This document shows, one piece after another, positions 22,719 through 34,452 of a stretch of DNA of 64,000 nt. Position numbers and translations under genes: made by a program. Below the pieces are notes generated by a model. That model did not search any database, was not told the origin of the DNA, and saw only the letters and a program-made list of their open reading frames with translations. Position 1 is the first letter of the stretch. Each line of letters starts with the position of its first letter. Source of the stretch: Plasmodium malariae (taxonomy: Eukaryota; Apicomplexa; Aconoidasida; Haemosporida; Plasmodiidae); NCBI RefSeq assembly GCF_900090045.1, contig NC_041783.1:2041001-2105000 (forward strand). The letters are read 5' to 3'.

Positions 22719-23251
22719 TACTGAACTGTATGTGATTTTTTTTTTTTTTTTTTTTTTTTTCTGATTAAACGTTTTTGCATTTAAAAATAAAATAAATTGA
22801 AATAACTAATTTCTTTTAGTTTTTATATTTGAACATTGCATGAATAATGCTGATGAGACAGGACAATATATATCAGCTCTGATATACAGCTGATCAGGAT
22901 GTTTTCATTTTGTGCATATAATTTTTTATGATTTCTGTTTGTGCAACTTCTAATGAGTGTAAATTTGTGTGTACGTTGGTAAATCTGTAATATTGTGTGT
23001 GACAGGGGAAACCGTTTAACATCTAGCTGAATGATGACTTGTTCGTGTGTGTTGTCTATTTGTGTGCATAAACACTTCGTTGCATTTACACGCAACGTGG
23101 AGTATATGTGCATGTGTGCGTATTAAATATTAGAGTAACATATGCCTCAAATATGAACGGCCGTACATATATTAGCACAATAAGTGCCTCAAAGTAGGTG
23201 AGGGTATATACATACATTAATGCACTAATGAGAAAGCGTCTGCATATGCCT

Positions 23252-26200
23252 CTACACATTTCTCAAAGGGATGTTACTGTTGTTACAGTTAACGTTGTTG
23301 TTACTGCTCAGGTTATTCTTACCGCTTAAATTACCGCTTAAATTACCGCTTAAATTGCCGCTTAATTCTCCGTTTAAATTTTCGCTTAAATTGCCGCTAA
23401 AATTTTCGCTTAAATTGGCGCTAAAATTGTTTGCGCTTAAGTTACTGTTGAAGTTACCAGTAAAATTTCCCCTATTGTTACTGCTGTTGTTGGTATTATT
23501 ATGATTATCATTCACTGTAGACGTGTTAAAGGGTAAGTTGTTTTCATCGGCCGGAATATTCGTCTTCGCTTTTCTTGTGTTTTTTCCAAAGATGGTTTGT
23601 CCCTTTACTTTTGATAAGCGAACTTTAATTGCCCAAAATTTAGATTTATAAAAACCATGTGTTTTCGCTGAAAATGATTTATAATATCTTTTTCCATTGT
23701 CATACCAGGAGGCAATCCAACTTCTCTTATCCCAATATACACCTGCTACATCACATTTGAGGTCTTCTGGATTTTCTAAATTTGGTCCTTCCTTATCAGA
23801 CAATTCAAGTAGGTATTCAAATTCACTTTCATTTTTTATTATTTTATTATTATTTCTATTTAATGTGCTATTTTTTTTGTTTATTTTTTTTTCTGTGCTC
23901 TTAACGTATGTTGAGCTTTTTTTGCCTTGTTTTTTTTTCTTCGTCCCTAGATTTGCATTCGAAAAATTGCCATGCATGTCTTGTCCATTGGTGTAGTTCA
24001 ACAAGCTATTATTGCTTCCATTATTGCTTCCATTATTGCTGTCGTTATTGCTTCCATTATTGCTTCCATTATTGCTTCCATTATTGCTTCCATTATTGCT
24101 TCCATTATTGCTTCCATTATTGCTTCCATTATTGCTTCCATTATTGCTTCCATTATTGCTTCCATTATTGCTGTCGTTATTGTCATTGCTTCCAATGTTG
24201 TTACTTCTAACACGATTACCATTATTGTTATTACCTTTTCCATTGTATCTTCCGCTATTCTTACCAATACTCTTGCTGATTGTCTTTCCGGTTCCGGTAC
24301 TTCCAATTGGAATGTTCATACCTTCGTTTTTTATGGGATGGACTAAATTACAGTTCACAGACGAGCTGTTATTGTTAAGAGATAATATGTTGTTAGTGCT
24401 GGTTGACATAAGGCCATAATGATTTGGATGAAAATAGAGTTGATTCTTGAACTTATTGCTGGCATTACTACTACTGTTGTTATGAGTGTAATTACCACTG
24501 CCGTTGTGATGACTGCTGCTATTCTTATTACTACCATATATATGCAAGAGATCTAAAGCGTCTTTCGAAATTATGTTGTTCATGCTACTGCTACTACTAC
24601 TATTACTACTACCATCTATGTGCATCCTGGAACAACTGTCCTTTTCATAATTCATAATACTTCCCTCTTCTTGCAAATAATTTGTTGAATTTGTATGATT
24701 ATAAATTATACTGTCATCATTAGAGATGTAATCACTAGGCGTTGTTGTATTGAGAATTATTATTCCTTTTTCGTTTTTGCTTCTAGGTCGTTTTATACAT
24801 TTATCACAATTAAAATAATCGTCATCATCTAACATATTTTTAGAATAGTTATCGTTCAAACTATGATTTTTCATAGCGTTCATATGATTCATATGTTTAC
24901 AATTACTTTTACAATGTAAAGACATGTTTCTTTCCATGGTATCCATTACATAGTTATTTAATTTTTTTATTTTTTCTTCATTCTGACTAGTAATATTTGA
25001 ATTAAAATATTTATCACAGCTACTGTTTTCACTCCCTTTCTTGTTATTATTACTTGGATGAATATTGTATACATTTTTTGGACCACTTGGATTTATGACT
25101 ACTGTTTTGTTTTTTTCATTATTATTATTATTATAATATAACCTTACATCGTCATATTTTTGAAAATTGCACTTTACCTCATTAGTATTTGTATGTCCAT
25201 TATTCATCCACAAATTCATTGCATGAGGGAAATCGTTACTTAGTTTACAACACAAATCATCTAGCTTTACACATACTGTATATATAGTATCAAACCATTG
25301 CATGTACTTATCATTTGTATAACATATACTATTATAATTCGGAATGTCCTTTACGTTATTTAGTTCCTCTATGTTGTTCACCTCATCAGTGTACGCATTG
25401 TTCAGTTCCTCTATGTTATTCAGTTCCTCTATGTTATTCAGTTCCTCTATGTTATTCAGTTCCTCTATGTTATTCAGTTCCTCTATGTTATTCAGCTCCT
25501 CTATGTTCTTCAGTTCTTCTATGTTCTTCAGTTCTTCTATGTTCTTCAGTTCCTCTATGTTATTCAGCTCCTCTATGTTATTCAGTTCTTCTATGTTCTT
25601 CAGTTCGGTTATATTGTTCAGTTCGCTACCGTAAGTATCATTCAGTTCAGTCATATCGTTCACCCCTTCGTCGTTCATGTTCAGTCGGACGTTTGCACTG
25701 TTTCCACTATTCGCACTGTTCTCACCACTGCTCATCTGTTGCATATCCGCATTTACAAGTAAATTCTGCCTGTTCATGTTTCTCATTACATTTTGGGAGT
25801 TCACGGTACTCCTTAGGTTTCCTTTGATCCTAGCATCTATTAAATTATGACCATTCATACTGCTAGCCAAATTGTCATCATTTAAACTGCTATCCAAATT
25901 ATCATCGTTTAGACTGCTAGCCAAATTGTTATCATTCGTACCGCTAGACAAATTATGACAACACATCATGTGTTGATTTTCCCTATCGTCGAATGTTATT
26001 TCTTTACTACCATCATCCATAACACGAATAATATTCTCTTCATCTATTTTATTTATTAACATATCCTTATTCAACATATCAACATTCTCTTTGTATATGC
26101 CACTGATAATTGTATCTTCACTTAAATTCTTCATAATTATTTCTTTACTCAATTTACTCATATTATTCATTAACTTCTCTTCTGTCATATCATGCATTAC

Positions 26201-29200
26201 CGTTTCTTCACTCTGTTTTCTTTCCATAAAATCTCTATTCATCAAATCAGAACAACTAACGCTATGTGGGTCAGCCATTACAGTGTCGGCAATTATGGTA
26301 TCCCCATTTATGGTATCTCCATTTGTGGTATCTCCAATTACTATCTCATCGCTTACTTCCTTTCTTAGGACTCCTTTGCTTATATACACTTCATGCCCGT
26401 TGTTCATAAGGCTGTTATCGTTCATGTAATAATCACATTGATCCTTATTGTCACACTGCGGGTTAATGGCGTGGCCGGCAGTAACTACGCAGTTGGACGG
26501 ATTTACACAGTTGGGCAAATTGTTATTATCCAGATCACTCTCCCCCTGCACATTTTTCGGGTTGCTTTGTTCATTAACAAAGTTTGGATCATTTTCAAAA
26601 GATTCATTTAAGCATAGTGAGATGAGATTGTTCTTCTCCTCTGTGCCTTTATAACGTGCATTCAGACTAAACATTTCTTCGTTATCGTTGATGTGTGCGA
26701 GTTCGTTAAAAATTTTCTGCGGGCTTCTAAACATATTGGTCGTATTGGCAGTGTGAGCAGTGTTAGAAGTATTGGCTGTGTTAGAAGTATTGGCTGTGTT
26801 AGAAGTATTGGCTGTGTTAGAAATAGTGGCCGTGTTAGAAGTATTGGCCGTGTTAGAAGTATTGGCCGTGTTAGAAGTAGTGGCCGTGTTAGAAGTAGTG
26901 GCCGTGTTAGAAGTAGTGGCCGTGTTAGAAGTGGTGGCCGTGTTAGAAGTGGTGGCCGTGTTAGAAGTGGTGGCCGTGTTAGAAGTAGTGGTCGTGTTAG
27001 CGATATTATTACTACTGCTTCTAACACTACTTGAGAACGTTTCACCCACGTTTATGTTACTGTGAGTGTAAGAGTTTAAATCTTTCTGAGAGCTATTCAC
27101 CTGCTTCTTATTCAGTATGTCACTATAATTCAAGTTATACACAAGCGTTTCAAAATTAGTGGAACAATTACTTTTATAAAAAATATCTCCGTTTTCATAA
27201 ACTTTTTTTTCATTTTTAAAATTTTTTTTTTCATTATTTTCCGTATCAGAATATTCGTGGTTGTTATGTAAAATTAACGTAGTACATTCGTCAATCGCAT
27301 TTTCAAAAATAATTTTAGGTCCTTGATCCTTTTCTAGATTCATGTTTTCTTTTTTCAAAAAAACAATAGTATTTCTAGAATCTTGGAAGTGCTCATTCTG
27401 ACCATCATTTGTGTCTTCGTTTGGATCGTTAAAAGTGGTACATGCACCAGAATCAGAAATAGTAGCAAATACGTCGTTACTTGTCCCTTCTACTAATGTG
27501 TTTTCTTTATTATTCATTTCTGAATTGTGCACATGTGCATTTGTGCATAATACATTATATGAATGGATATCATTTGTATTTTTTTTATTATTTCTTGCCA
27601 ATATGCTCACATGACTCTGTATGGCTACATTTTTGTTATCAGGTAGGATCTTATTATTCTTTAGTTCATAACTATTATTTAAAATGATATTATTATTACT
27701 ACTGCTACTGATACTAGTACTATTACTCTTATTACTATTACCATTACCACTACTATTATTATTATAATTACTACTATTGCTATTATTATTATCACTACTA
27801 TTATTAATATTATCACTACTATTGCTATTATTATTACTACTATTGCTATTATTATTACTACCATTGCTATTATTATTACTACTATTGCTATTATTATTAC
27901 TACTATTGCTATTATTATTACTACTATTGCTATTATTATTACTACTACTATTATTATTATTATTTCCATTATGAACAGAAATGCACTTTTTTTTCCTATC
28001 TAAGAAATTCATTTTTTCCTGAGTATTTTCCCTCTTCTTAGGTGTACTTGAAGGGACAACACTCTTTGTTAGCATTATATCTTTATTTGTACTACCACAA
28101 GTACTATGAATGATACTATTATTTTTACTGTAATTATTACTATCTTCACTACTACTATTTAAGTTTAAGCAATATATTCCTCCTTCTTCATCAATAGGTG
28201 GTGGTATTATATCATTCGGTGTGGTAAACTTATCATCAGAGTCATCTGGAAAAAAAGTACAGCATTCCTCCCTAGTTCCTATTACTGCTTCACCAATATT
28301 TATACTCAAACTCGGTTCTACTTCTACTTCTACAGAAGTTTCCCTGTGTTTATTATTAACACAAGGAGGACCCTGTTCTTTATATATTGTATCATCCTCT
28401 GTGTAATCATTTTTGCATGTGTTATGTATGTCATCATTTGGTAATTCATATGTACCGTACAGGATATTTGCGTTTTGTTTTCCACATGTATCATACACCA
28501 TATTTTCATTTTGTTTATTTTTTAAAACAGGTACAGTATTATTATCATTATTGCTCCTATTCTGATAATCTTCACTTTTAGTAGACACTTCTATATTAGC
28601 AAATTCATGTACTCTCTCCTGATTTATTTCTTCCACTCTTGCATTCTTAAAAAGTGTGTAATTGTTTACATCAATAGGATTGACACTTACTGAAATACTG
28701 TGCTGCAAATTAACTGCATCTGTTTTAAACATATCAAATCTGTCTTGGTGTTCTAACTTTAATAAATTGCTTTTTTTTTCATAATTCGTTGAAACATCCC
28801 TGCCGCGTTCGCTTCCAAATTCGCTTCCAAATTCGCTTCCATATTCGCTCCCATTTCTGTTATTTATGCCAACACTCTGCGGGCAGCCACTTCTATCCTT
28901 TGTATCATCTACACAATTCGAACCAGTTGGGCTGGTATTATTCTTGTCATTGTTATCACAATTGACGTAATAGGCACGTTCAATTATAGCATTGTACTCA
29001 TCATTTACATCCTTACTACTTTCACAATATGGTTCTATTAAAGACTCTTCCTTATTTTTAAGAAAGCCTTCACTATCACATGTACAATCTACAGCATTGT
29101 GACTACATGAAGTGTTATCATTACTGCTTAAAATATTTTCTTCATTCCCATTTTTCATAGTTATATCTTTCTTTTCATTACTATTATTACATGAATGGAA

Positions 29201-29395
29201 AAACTCATTCATTTTACTTTCATTTTCATTTTCATTAGTAGTAAAATTTTTATCTTGTAATATTCCATGGGAAGTTAACTCATACTTATCAGTATGATCA
29301 ACAATTTTCTTTTCTATCTCATCCAACGCCATTTGTGTTATATGTTCTTCTCTTTCTTTTTCATTTATATTAATTACATTAAATGACTTACTCAT
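23252..29395 (-). CDS. AP2-O: AP2 domain transcription factor AP2-O
   Basis: Single-exon, 2047 residues. One ApiAP2 DNA-binding domain lies near the C terminus, about residues 1878-1935. It carries AGVYWDKRSWIASWYDNG, then GKRYYKSFSAKTHGF and FWAIKVRLSKVKG: the three strands and helix of the plant-derived AP2 fold. Almost all the rest is low complexity: SNNN repeats (about 475-560), TATTSN repeats (about 790-880), NNIEEL repeats (about 1255-1345), NNGS repeats (about 1735-1800) and GNLS repeats at the C terminus. A short ordered island at about 1360-1400 (WFDTIYTVCVKLDDLCCKL) may be another conserved segment. Known of the family: AP2-O drives ookinete genes in the mosquito midgut, recognising TAGCTA-like sites, and its mRNA is stored in female gametocytes. 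The name rests on the domain and on remembered synteny with RPAC1, eIF1A and DnaJ. An in-frame stop upstream fixes the start. Confidence 0.88.
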   Translation of the reverse strand: MSKSFNVININEKEREEHITQMALDEIEKKIVDHTDKYELTSHGILQDKNFTTNENENESKMNEFFHSCNNSNEKKDITMKNGNEENILSSNDNTSCSHNAVDCTCDSEGFLKNKEESLIEPYCESSKDVNDEYNAIIERAYYVNCDNNDKNNTSPTGSNCVDDTKDRSGCPQSVGINNRNGSEYGSEFGSEFGSERGRDVSTNYEKKSNLLKLEHQDRFDMFKTDAVNLQHSISVSVNPIDVNNYTLFKNARVEEINQERVHEFANIEVSTKSEDYQNRSNNDNNTVPVLKNKQNENMVYDTCGKQNANILYGTYELPNDDIHNTCKNDYTEDDTIYKEQGPPCVNNKHRETSVEVEVEPSLSINIGEAVIGTREECCTFFPDDSDDKFTTPNDIIPPPIDEEGGIYCLNLNSSSEDSNNYSKNNSIIHSTCGSTNKDIMLTKSVVPSSTPKKRENTQEKMNFLDRKKKCISVHNGNNNNNSSSNNNSNSSNNNSNSSNNNSNSSNNNSNGSNNNSNSSNNNSNSSDNINNSSDNNNSNSSNYNNNSSGNGNSNKSNSTSISSSSNNNIILNNSYELKNNKILPDNKNVAIQSHVSILARNNKKNTNDIHSYNVLCTNAHVHNSEMNNKENTLVEGTSNDVFATISDSGACTTFNDPNEDTNDGQNEHFQDSRNTIVFLKKENMNLEKDQGPKIIFENAIDECTTLILHNNHEYSDTENNEKKNFKNEKKVYENGDIFYKSNCSTNFETLVYNLNYSDILNKKQVNSSQKDLNSYTHSNINVGETFSSSVRSSSNNIANTTTTSNTATTSNTATTSNTATTSNTATTSNTATTSNTATTSNTANTSNTANTSNTATISNTANTSNTANTSNTANTSNTAHTANTTNMFRSPQKIFNELAHINDNEEMFSLNARYKGTEEKNNLISLCLNESFENDPNFVNEQSNPKNVQGESDLDNNNLPNCVNPSNCVVTAGHAINPQCDNKDQCDYYMNDNSLMNNGHEVYISKGVLRKEVSDEIVIGDTTNGDTINGDTIIADTVMADPHSVSCSDLMNRDFMERKQSEETVMHDMTEEKLMNNMSKLSKEIIMKNLSEDTIISGIYKENVDMLNKDMLINKIDEENIIRVMDDGSKEITFDDRENQHMMCCHNLSSGTNDNNLASSLNDDNLDSSLNDDNLASSMNGHNLIDARIKGNLRSTVNSQNVMRNMNRQNLLVNADMQQMSSGENSANSGNSANVRLNMNDEGVNDMTELNDTYGSELNNITELKNIEELNNIEELNNIEELKNIEELKNIEELKNIEELNNIEELNNIEELNNIEELNNIEELNNIEELNNAYTDEVNNIEELNNVKDIPNYNSICYTNDKYMQWFDTIYTVCVKLDDLCCKLSNDFPHAMNLWMNNGHTNTNEVKCNFQKYDDVRLYYNNNNNEKNKTVVINPSGPKNVYNIHPSNNNKKGSENSSCDKYFNSNITSQNEEKIKKLNNYVMDTMERNMSLHCKSNCKHMNHMNAMKNHSLNDNYSKNMLDDDDYFNCDKCIKRPRSKNEKGIIILNTTTPSDYISNDDSIIYNHTNSTNYLQEEGSIMNYEKDSCSRMHIDGSSNSSSSSSMNNIISKDALDLLHIYGSNKNSSSHHNGSGNYTHNNSSSNASNKFKNQLYFHPNHYGLMSTSTNNILSLNNNSSSVNCNLVHPIKNEGMNIPIGSTGTGKTISKSIGKNSGRYNGKGNNNNGNRVRSNNIGSNDNNDSNNGSNNGSNNGSNNGSNNGSNNGSNNGSNNGSNNGSNNGSNNDSNNGSNNGSNNSLLNYTNGQDMHGNFSNANLGTKKKKQGKKSSTYVKSTEKKINKKNSTLNRNNNKIIKNESEFEYLLELSDKEGPNLENPEDLKCDVAGVYWDKRSWIASWYDNGKRYYKSFSAKTHGFYKSKFWAIKVRLSKVKGQTIFGKNTRKAKTNIPADENNLPFNTSTVNDNHNNTNNSSNNRGNFTGNFNSNLSANNFSANLSENFSGNLSENLNGELSGNLSGNLSGNLSGKNNLSSNNNVNCNNSNIPLRNV

Positions 29396-29498
29396 TTGAT
29401 GTATCTTACTTGTTACCCTGGAGCAGTCCTAAGCTTTTTCACTTCTACTCTTACTACTGCTGATATTGATACTACAACTATTGTTGTACAACAACTGT

Positions 29499-29688
<190 letters not shown>

Positions 29689-30006
29689 TTTACTTCTTAC
29701 TATAACAGTGCATTAGTTATACATTTCAACTTGTTTAAGCGCATTTGCTTTATTTGCAGAATTCGCTTTGTCAATTTTTTCCACAATATTTTCTTGTCTT
29801 CTTTTTATGCTATCCTCTTAATTGCTTGTACTTCTCATTACTACCGTTCAAATTGTTACTGGGGGCCGTATATGTATGCACACGCAAATGTGTGTATGTA
29901 TGTGTACACGCAAGTATATATGTATGTATATGTGTATATGCACGCGTATTTGTATGTATATGTGTAATTGCGTAATGAGCTTGTGTGTACATATATATAT
30001 TTAAAG

Positions 30007-30046
<40 letters not shown>

Positions 30047-30736
30047 TTACGGAGTAAGGCTTGTGTGGTTTGATGCGTAAATTACCACAAATATATTAGT
30101 AGTGTGTGTGCTCTGAAAATAATTTTTTTTTTTTTTTTTATTTATTTGCTGAAGTAGGCGCGTTTATTTTGTACATGTGCATATGCGAATGGTCAGATAG
30201 ATGAATATAACGCACAAAAATAATTATAATAAACAATAAAAAAAAAATAAAAGAAATGTGAAATTAGACTGTAGCACATTTCAATTTTTGCCTTTTTATA
30301 CATATACACGTTTAGTATTTAGCCCTTAATAATTTTTTATTATACTTTTTACGGCTTGAATGAAAATATGTTGAAGTGTAAAACATAGGGCACACACGTG
30401 TACTCATGTGTATGTATGTGCTCGTATGCATACGTATATGTGCGTTCATGTATGTATGTATGCATAAATATATATGTATAAATATGTACATATAAATGTT
30501 GTTAAAAATTTAAATATAAATGAATTATCAAAAAAAAAAAAAAAAAAATATACATATACGCATGTAAATACATACATACATATATGTTTACACTTGTATA
30601 TATAAATTATATATGTATATATATATATTATTTGTAAACCTACACACTTGCGCATGTACATACGAGTATGCACATGTTGAGGTGCTTAATTCGAACGTCA
30701 TTCAGTATTTTATTTTTTTGTTTCATCCCTATTTCT

Positions 30737-30835
30737 TTTAATTTCTTTTAATTTCTTTTAATTTCTTCTTATTTCTTCTCATTTCTTCTCATTTCTTCTC
30801 ATTTCTTCTCATTTCTTCTCATTTCTTCTTATTTC
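30737..30835. repeat. 10-bp array (TTTCTTCTCA)
   Basis: About ten copies running from TTTCTTTTAA through TTTCTTCTCA, a pyrimidine-rich strand. Confidence 0.85.
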
Positions 30836-31399
30836 TGTTTTGTTTATTCCTTTTTTTTTTTTTTTTTTTTTTTTATTGTAAATATGATTAACTTTACAAA
30901 ATTAATTTAATTGAACGTAAAAAAAAGTAAAAGACTCTCTGTTGCTCTATATTTTTTACTTTCTACATATACTACCAACTTCTCTACACATAATTTATGT
31001 GTTACTGTATTTTAAATATTTTTATTTTTTCAAAGAATTTCTGTAGTTATACATAAAATGAAATAAATCGTTAATAATTGTACTATGCTTCAATTTAATT
31101 ACATCCATAAAACTGTGGAAGTTATTGTAAATACGTACAAATATATTTTAATGTGTACACCTATGTACATGCGTACATATATATATATAAATACATTAAG
31201 AAATTTGAAAAAATCCAATTACACATTCCTAATTTTCTTAAAGGTAATACTGTTTTCACGAATGAAAATATACGTTTAGAATTTTCCTTTAATGCCGGCT
31301 TTTTAATTAAAACAAATTAGAGTTAAAAAATGGTGCGAAAAGAAATAATATAAATAAACGAACACGAAACGAATAAGGAAATGAATAAATAACAAAATA

Positions 31400-31590
31400 A
31401 CTAATTAACAAAATGCCGAAATAACAAATGACAAAATAACAAATGCCGAAATAACAAATGCCGAAATAACAAATGTCGAAATAACAAATGCCGAAATAAC
31501 AAATGTCGAAATAACAAAATAACAAATGTCGAAATAACAAAATAACAAATAACGAAATAACAAATGACGAATTAACAACTGACTACTTAA
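31400..31590. repeat. 15-bp array (AACAAATGCCGAAAT)
   Basis: About twelve imperfect copies of AACAAATGCCGAAAT with GCC/GTC/GAC variants. It grades directly into the 16-bp array that follows, as if one evolved from the other. Confidence 0.85.
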
Positions 31591-31619
31591 CAACTAATTA
31601 ACAAACTTACTAATTAACA

Positions 31620-31860
31620 AAACGACGAATGAACGCATTAACAAATTAACGAATGAACAAATTGACGAATGAACAAATTAACGAATGAACAAATTGACGA
31701 ATGAACAAATTAACGAATGAACAAATTGACGAATGAACAAATTAACGAATGAACAAATTAACGAATGAACAAATTAACGAATGAGCAAATTAACGAATGA
31801 ACAAATTAACGAATTAACAAATTAACGAATTAACAAATTAACGAATTAACGAATTAACAA
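31620..31860. repeat. 16-bp array (GAATGAACAAATTAAC)
   Basis: About fifteen copies of GAATGAACAAATTAAC, alternating with GAATGAACAAATTGAC in the first part and losing the G (GAATTAAC) at the end. The alternation implies that a 32-bp higher-order unit expanded. Confidence 0.85.
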
Positions 31861-32423
31861 AATTATACTTTTTTAAAAGTTAAACCTATGCTCTTACATT
31901 TGTTTAAAGCATAGGGGGGGGGGCAACCTTAATTATGTCGTTCTAGGTAAATATGTAATATGTACACATAAGCAAAACACGTATTCGCATATGTATAATA
32001 TACTTATATAGATATGTAAAATAATTAAAAATGTATGGTTTAAAAAAAAAAGTGGAACATGAAACAAAATTATGTAACTTTCATAATTTCATAAAATCTG
32101 GATACTACAATTTTTTTTTGTTTTTTTTCTGTTATTTTCCAAATAAGATTAAACTTTAGTAAAGTAAAAAAAAAAAAAAAATATATATAAAATATATATA
32201 TATATGTACATTTAATAATATTTAAGTATATATATCTAAACAGGTGTAACAAATGATGGAGCGTGCAGTAAGTCTTATGAGAATTATTTAATAGGATAAT
32301 TATAAGCACATATAAAAAATTTTATTTTCTCTGGTTCATTTTAGTTTTATTTTTCGTTATAATTTTAATTTTTTTCCAGTATTTGCTCTGCGATTTCGCA
32401 TCAACAAATACAGTTGAAATAGG

Positions 32424-32506
32424 GGAAAAAATAAAAAAAAACAAAAAAAGGAAAAAAAATAAAAAAAAAGGAAAAAAAGAAAAAAAGAAAAAAAAAGGAA
32501 AAAAAG

Positions 32507-32548
<42 letters not shown>

Positions 32549-32623
32549 AAAAAAGAAAAAAAAAGGAAAAAAAGAAAAAAAAAGGAAAAAAAAAAAAAAA
32601 GAAAAAAAAAAAAAAAAAAAAGG

Positions 32624-32688
<65 letters not shown>

Positions 32689-32721
32689 AGGAAAAAAGAA
32701 AAAAAAAAAGGAAAAAATAAG
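32424..32721. repeat. Long A-rich polypurine tract
   Basis: Nearly 300 bases of A with scattered G and GG. The lysine-rich and phenylalanine-rich open frames on the two strands are artefacts. Assembly of a tract this long may be unreliable. Confidence 0.9.
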
Positions 32722-34425
32722 GTTGTGCAAATTAAAATGGGAGAATGTAACAAGTAAAATTACTTTAAAAATATTACTAGGGTAAAATTATAAATTAAGT
32801 TTTTGAAAGATATAAATATATATATATATACCCCAAAAATAAATTATTGCTGAACATATTCCTTCACTTGGTTTAAATTCATGTAAGTCCTCAATTCACC
32901 CCAGTCGTTTCATTTCGCCCTAGCCCATTTGGATTTCGTTAATTTCACGTAAATTGTACCAAAAATTGTCACACAAAATGGAAAACGAAAAAAGGAAAAA
33001 AGAAAAAGGAAAGTAGCAGATGGCTCATTTTCTCAAAGTGTAATATTTTGACGAAAAAAAAAAAAAAATTTACCTACGAAATGTTCAAGTATGTAAGTAC
33101 GTATAAACCTAAAACAGTTGTTTTGTTTTTAATTTTCCTTATAAATTTTACTGTTAATAAAATGAAAAAAGTGATATCTTTTTTTTTTTCTTCTAATATT
33201 TAATCTTATTTAAAATATATCAGGAAAAAAAAAAAAAAAAAAAAAAACGAAAAAAACATGAAAAAAAAAAAAAAACAAAACAAAATAGAACAGAACAAAA
33301 CCAAAAAGAACCGAGAAGAAGCACGAAGGAGCAAAAGTGTAATTAGTACTTAACGCATGATAGAGGGAAAATTATAATAAAAAAAAAAAAAAAAAGAGAA
33401 AAGGTAAGAAAAGATATAATTATTCATACGAAATGAATTATACCCAGATGTGACAATTGTGAAATTGCCAAGTGTGTGTTAATAGTAAATTTCAGGTACA
33501 GGAAAAATTTGTATAAATTATTTGACCTAAGTGTAATTTACAAATAGGCAAACGTACAAATATGCAGATGTGCGAATACACGAAAATACAAATGTGCAAA
33601 TGTAAATTTATTTTGACCTTTGTAAATTGAAAAATCAGAGAAATGTTTTTTGCTCTATGAAGTGTAATTGTAAGAGCAGAATATAAAATTTGCACCACTT
33701 TTTATGTACATGTACATGTAAAATATACTTCCCATAATTTGTCATTTTTTATATGCTAGAATGTGACATATTTAAGCATGTAGGAATGTGTAAAACGAAA
33801 TTTCCTTTGAGAAAGAACAATTTTTAAGGCAGAAACAATTTGTGCACAGTTATCTGTGAAGAGAGAAGGGCAAACATATTTAAAAAAACGTATTTATTTT
33901 ATTATGATGTATTTTGTATCTGTTCAACACTGAACTGATAGATTTTCCTGTCCGTAAAATGTGTGCACATAAATGTACATGCACATATTGTTAATACATA
34001 AATGAACAAATATACGCAAATGTCGAAACACTTTTTTTTTTTTTTTTTAACTAGCGAAATTGATACACAAAATGGTAAAACTTTTTTTTTAAATTATTAT
34101 TTGCTGTACATATTTTTCTTGCCTTCTTTTAATTGTTATTTTGGTATGGCTTTACCTAAAGGAACATTTTAGCTGTTCCCACTGAACTAGGGGTTAAATA
34201 AGAGAGCTGTGAATTTATATATATCAGACGAAAAATGAATAAAATGTATGGTTACACTTGCCATACTTGAAATACGAAACGGCTTTTTTGTATTTTTTCT
34301 TTTTTGCTTTTACCATTCTTTGTTCTTTTATTTAAAAATGTAAACACGAAAGCAGAAATATAGAGTCATTATCAAAAGCACAAATATATGAATACAGTAT
34401 TATAACAAAAACATGCTCATATATT

Positions 34426-34452
34426 TAGCTATTTGCAATTGTAAATTAGCTA
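34426..34452. promoter_or_regulatory. Two TAGCTA words, 21 bp apart
   Basis: TAGCTA occurs at 34426-34431 and 34447-34452. AP2-O is known to bind this type of hexamer. The sites lie about 5 kb upstream of AP2-O and 2.2 kb upstream of the DnaJ gene. In DNA this AT-rich the hexamer occurs by chance every few kilobases, so function is unproven. Confidence 0.2.

Larger units (their letters stand above)
21222..23251. other. Convergent intergenic between hydrolase and AP2-O
   Basis: Holds the 3' flanks of both genes. Directly after the hydrolase stop are three GCGATGCATCAA copies (21248-21285). There follow a long TA tract (21459-21527), an 18-bp array (21783-21853), a TGCATGCATGCATGCA run (22092-22108), a second TA tract (22455-22490) and a 22-bp array (22627-22718). 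A 96-residue minus-strand open frame at 22823-23113 is less repetitive than most here but has no recognisable domain. It lies where the AP2-O 3' UTR would be, so I do not call it. Confidence 0.55.

Noticed and set aside
22851..22893. TGATGA ... CTGA boxes resembling a C/D snoRNA
   Set aside because: The C to D distance is only about 43 bases, there is no terminal stem, and the region is probably AP2-O 3' UTR.
22823..23113. 96-codon minus-strand frame of relatively complex sequence
   Set aside because: No domain is recognised and it lies directly downstream of AP2-O in its likely 3' UTR; support is too weak to call.
23271..27974. Long plus-strand open frames opposite AP2-O (poly-leucine, IASI, EVLAVL and similar)
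   Set aside because: They mirror the AP2-O coding repeats in antisense frames and have no independent start, domain or composition.
32322..32757. Lys-rich and Phe-rich frames on opposite strands
   Set aside because: They are translations of a single long A/G tract.
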